IMG/VR virus record: IMGVR_UViG_3300034061_004397
Coordinates: 1 to 49,131 of that record
DNA: 49,131 nucleotides
Direction: 5' to 3' (one strand)
Source of the DNA: a virus
Shown: piece after piece, positions 47,989 to 49,131 of the stretch
How the letters are laid out: every line of letters starts with the position of its first letter
How positions within the stretch are numbered: position 1 is the stretch's first letter
The notes under the pieces: generated by a model
What the model saw: only the letters and a program-made list of their open reading frames with translations
Database searches by the model: none
Told to the model about the DNA's origin: nothing
Position numbers and translations under genes: made by a program

Positions 47989-49104
47989 TCAGGCCTCCGT
48001 GTCTAGGGGCATGATCACGCCCGTGTAGGTGTCGTCGCTCCGCATGACGACCGCCGAGCCCTTGTCCTTGGCCGTGAGGGTCACGACCGGGTCACCGCCC
48101 GAAGGCAGACACCGCAGCCACTCACGCACGAAGGCCGGGTCAAGCACCACCGAGCACTCATGCCCGGCGTCCTGAACCTCGCACGTCACGCTTGACTCCC
48201 CAACCTCGGCCGACCGAGCCACCATGTGGATGCCTTCCTGCGTGAACGTGTACCGCACGCCCTTCGACTGCTCACTCGTCACGATCGCCGCTGCCGTCGT
48301 GGCCGACAGCAGATCCGCCGCCAGGACAACGGTCGGCTCCTGCTCGCCCTTCGGCAGCACGTCACGCCACCGAGGGAATCGCCCCTCGACCAGCCTGGCC
48401 GTCAGCCTGACGCCGTCGCAGGTGCAGACCACCTCACGGTCGCTGGCGTCGATCTCCACCTTCTCCTGCCCCCCGGCCGATGCCAGCGAGTAGAGAATCC
48501 CCGCAGCCCGAGCCGGCAGCAGCGTCTGCGACGGGTCAAGGTTCACCGCGTTCTCGATCGCCGCCAGGTGCAGCCGCCGCCCGTCGGTTGCGACGAACGA
48601 CACCTTGCCCTCAGCCTCGACCTCAATCAGCACCGCACCCAGGGCGTAGCGGCTGCTCTCGTTGTCGGTCGCCACCAGCACCGAGCGGATGGCGTGGGCC
48701 AGCTGCTCAGCCGGATGCTGCGTCCGTGCCTTCAGCCCTTCCGGTTCCCACGAAGGGAACTCCGCTGCATCCTCGGTAGGCAGCGTCCAACTGCCCCGAC
48801 CGCACCGCACCTCGCACGTCGAGTCCTTCGGCGTGAACGTGACCTCATCGCAGCCGGCGGCGTTCAAGATCGCCAGCAGTCTGCCGTGGGGCAACAGCAT
48901 GGCATCGCCGTGGTAGTCGATGTCCACGTCCAGGCGGACCTCAAGGTCCGTGGCCGAGACTCGACCGTCACCGATCCTGACGTTCGCCAGCACCGGTTTT
49001 ACGGCACGGGCCGACACAGCCTTGCCGACCACCTGCAATGCACTCCGCAACTCGGCGACGTTCAATGTCACGCCACCAGTCCGCTTTCGTTCCTTGACTG
49101 CCAT
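47989..49104 (-). CDS. dnaN: DNA polymerase sliding clamp (beta subunit)
   Basis: 371 residues with the three-domain beta-clamp pattern: LRSALQVVGKAVSARAVKPV, VATDNESSRYALGAVLIEVE, FVATDGRRLHLAAIE, VEGRFPRWRDVLP, and the C-terminal GVIMPL. Clamps tether polymerases to DNA. No phage polymerase is visible, so it may load host polymerase or replace the host clamp. Stops 3 bp before the HTH gene. Confidence 0.9.
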   Translation of the reverse strand: MAVKERKRTGGVTLNVAELRSALQVVGKAVSARAVKPVLANVRIGDGRVSATDLEVRLDVDIDYHGDAMLLPHGRLLAILNAAGCDEVTFTPKDSTCEVRCGRGSWTLPTEDAAEFPSWEPEGLKARTQHPAEQLAHAIRSVLVATDNESSRYALGAVLIEVEAEGKVSFVATDGRRLHLAAIENAVNLDPSQTLLPARAAGILYSLASAGGQEKVEIDASDREVVCTCDGVRLTARLVEGRFPRWRDVLPKGEQEPTVVLAADLLSATTAAAIVTSEQSKGVRYTFTQEGIHMVARSAEVGESSVTCEVQDAGHECSVVLDPAFVREWLRCLPSGGDPVVTLTAKDKGSAVVMRSDDTYTGVIMPLDTEA

Positions 49105-49131
49105 CGTTCGGCTCCTTCCTCAAAGCCACAC

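Noticed and set aside
1-49131. tRNA genes
   Set aside because: No cloverleaf with a TTC-like arm was noticed by eye; a dedicated scan was not possible.

Overview
This is a GC-rich tailed-phage (or prophage) genome. The host is probably a planctomycete. The evidence for the host is indirect: the small proteins of the 44.0-46.0 kb block (short N-terminus, PAAW, then LT-D/E-EER) and the attC-like repeats resemble, from memory, elements common in Rhodopirellula-like genomes; no search was possible. Nearly all genes lie on the minus strand with ATGA, GTGA or TGATG overlaps. One module at 10.1-18.3 kb is on the plus strand.

Layout in minus-strand reading order. Early block, 9.87 to 1.0 kb: Xre-type repressor, early promoter with an inverted repeat, small proteins, CsrA, Sak4-like ATPase, SSB with an acidic tip, winged-helix proteins, a GIY-YIG nuclease, a DUF1376-type replication protein, a LexA-like winged helix, RuvC-like resolvase and the GpA-type large terminase. 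Left edge, 1-0.9 kb: small genes, the last of which belong to a locus duplicated at 47.2-47.6 kb. Right edge: a phage-encoded sliding clamp (DnaN) and an HTH protein. Next, 47.4-44.0 kb: a cluster of small genes separated by attC-like hairpins, an integron-type cassette array. Head genes, 43.9-39.2 kb: small connector protein, lambda-type portal, protease-capsid fusion, DUF2190 protein. Then collagen-like fibres (39.2-36.2 kb) and a glycan-related trio (35.8-33.1 kb: beta-propeller, methyltransferase, glycosyltransferase). Tail genes run from 33.1 to 25.4 kb, with a tail-chaperone pair in two frames and a short tape measure. Next come a metallophosphoesterase and a dNMP kinase (24.7-22.5 kb), then a distal block (22.3-18.4 kb) with membrane proteins and a papain-like peptidase that is the best lysis candidate.

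The plus-strand module carries a tyrosine recombinase, a cluster of repeats beside it, and about 15 small, very GC-rich genes. Several have readable sigma70-type promoters with 16-17 bp spacing. It ends in two tandem paralogous HTH proteins and collides with the late operon near 18.3-18.8 kb.

Main points of interest: (1) at least six attC-like sites inside a phage genome, with start codons of several genes in the hairpin loops and stop codons in the core boxes; (2) the AT-rich octamer CGAAATAC, always followed by C or T, occurs 18 times in all reading frames where well under one is expected; (3) the first 127 bases are identical to 47301-47427, which suggests an assembly break in a duplicated locus. 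No DNA polymerase, helicase, small terminase, tRNA or CRISPR array was recognised.
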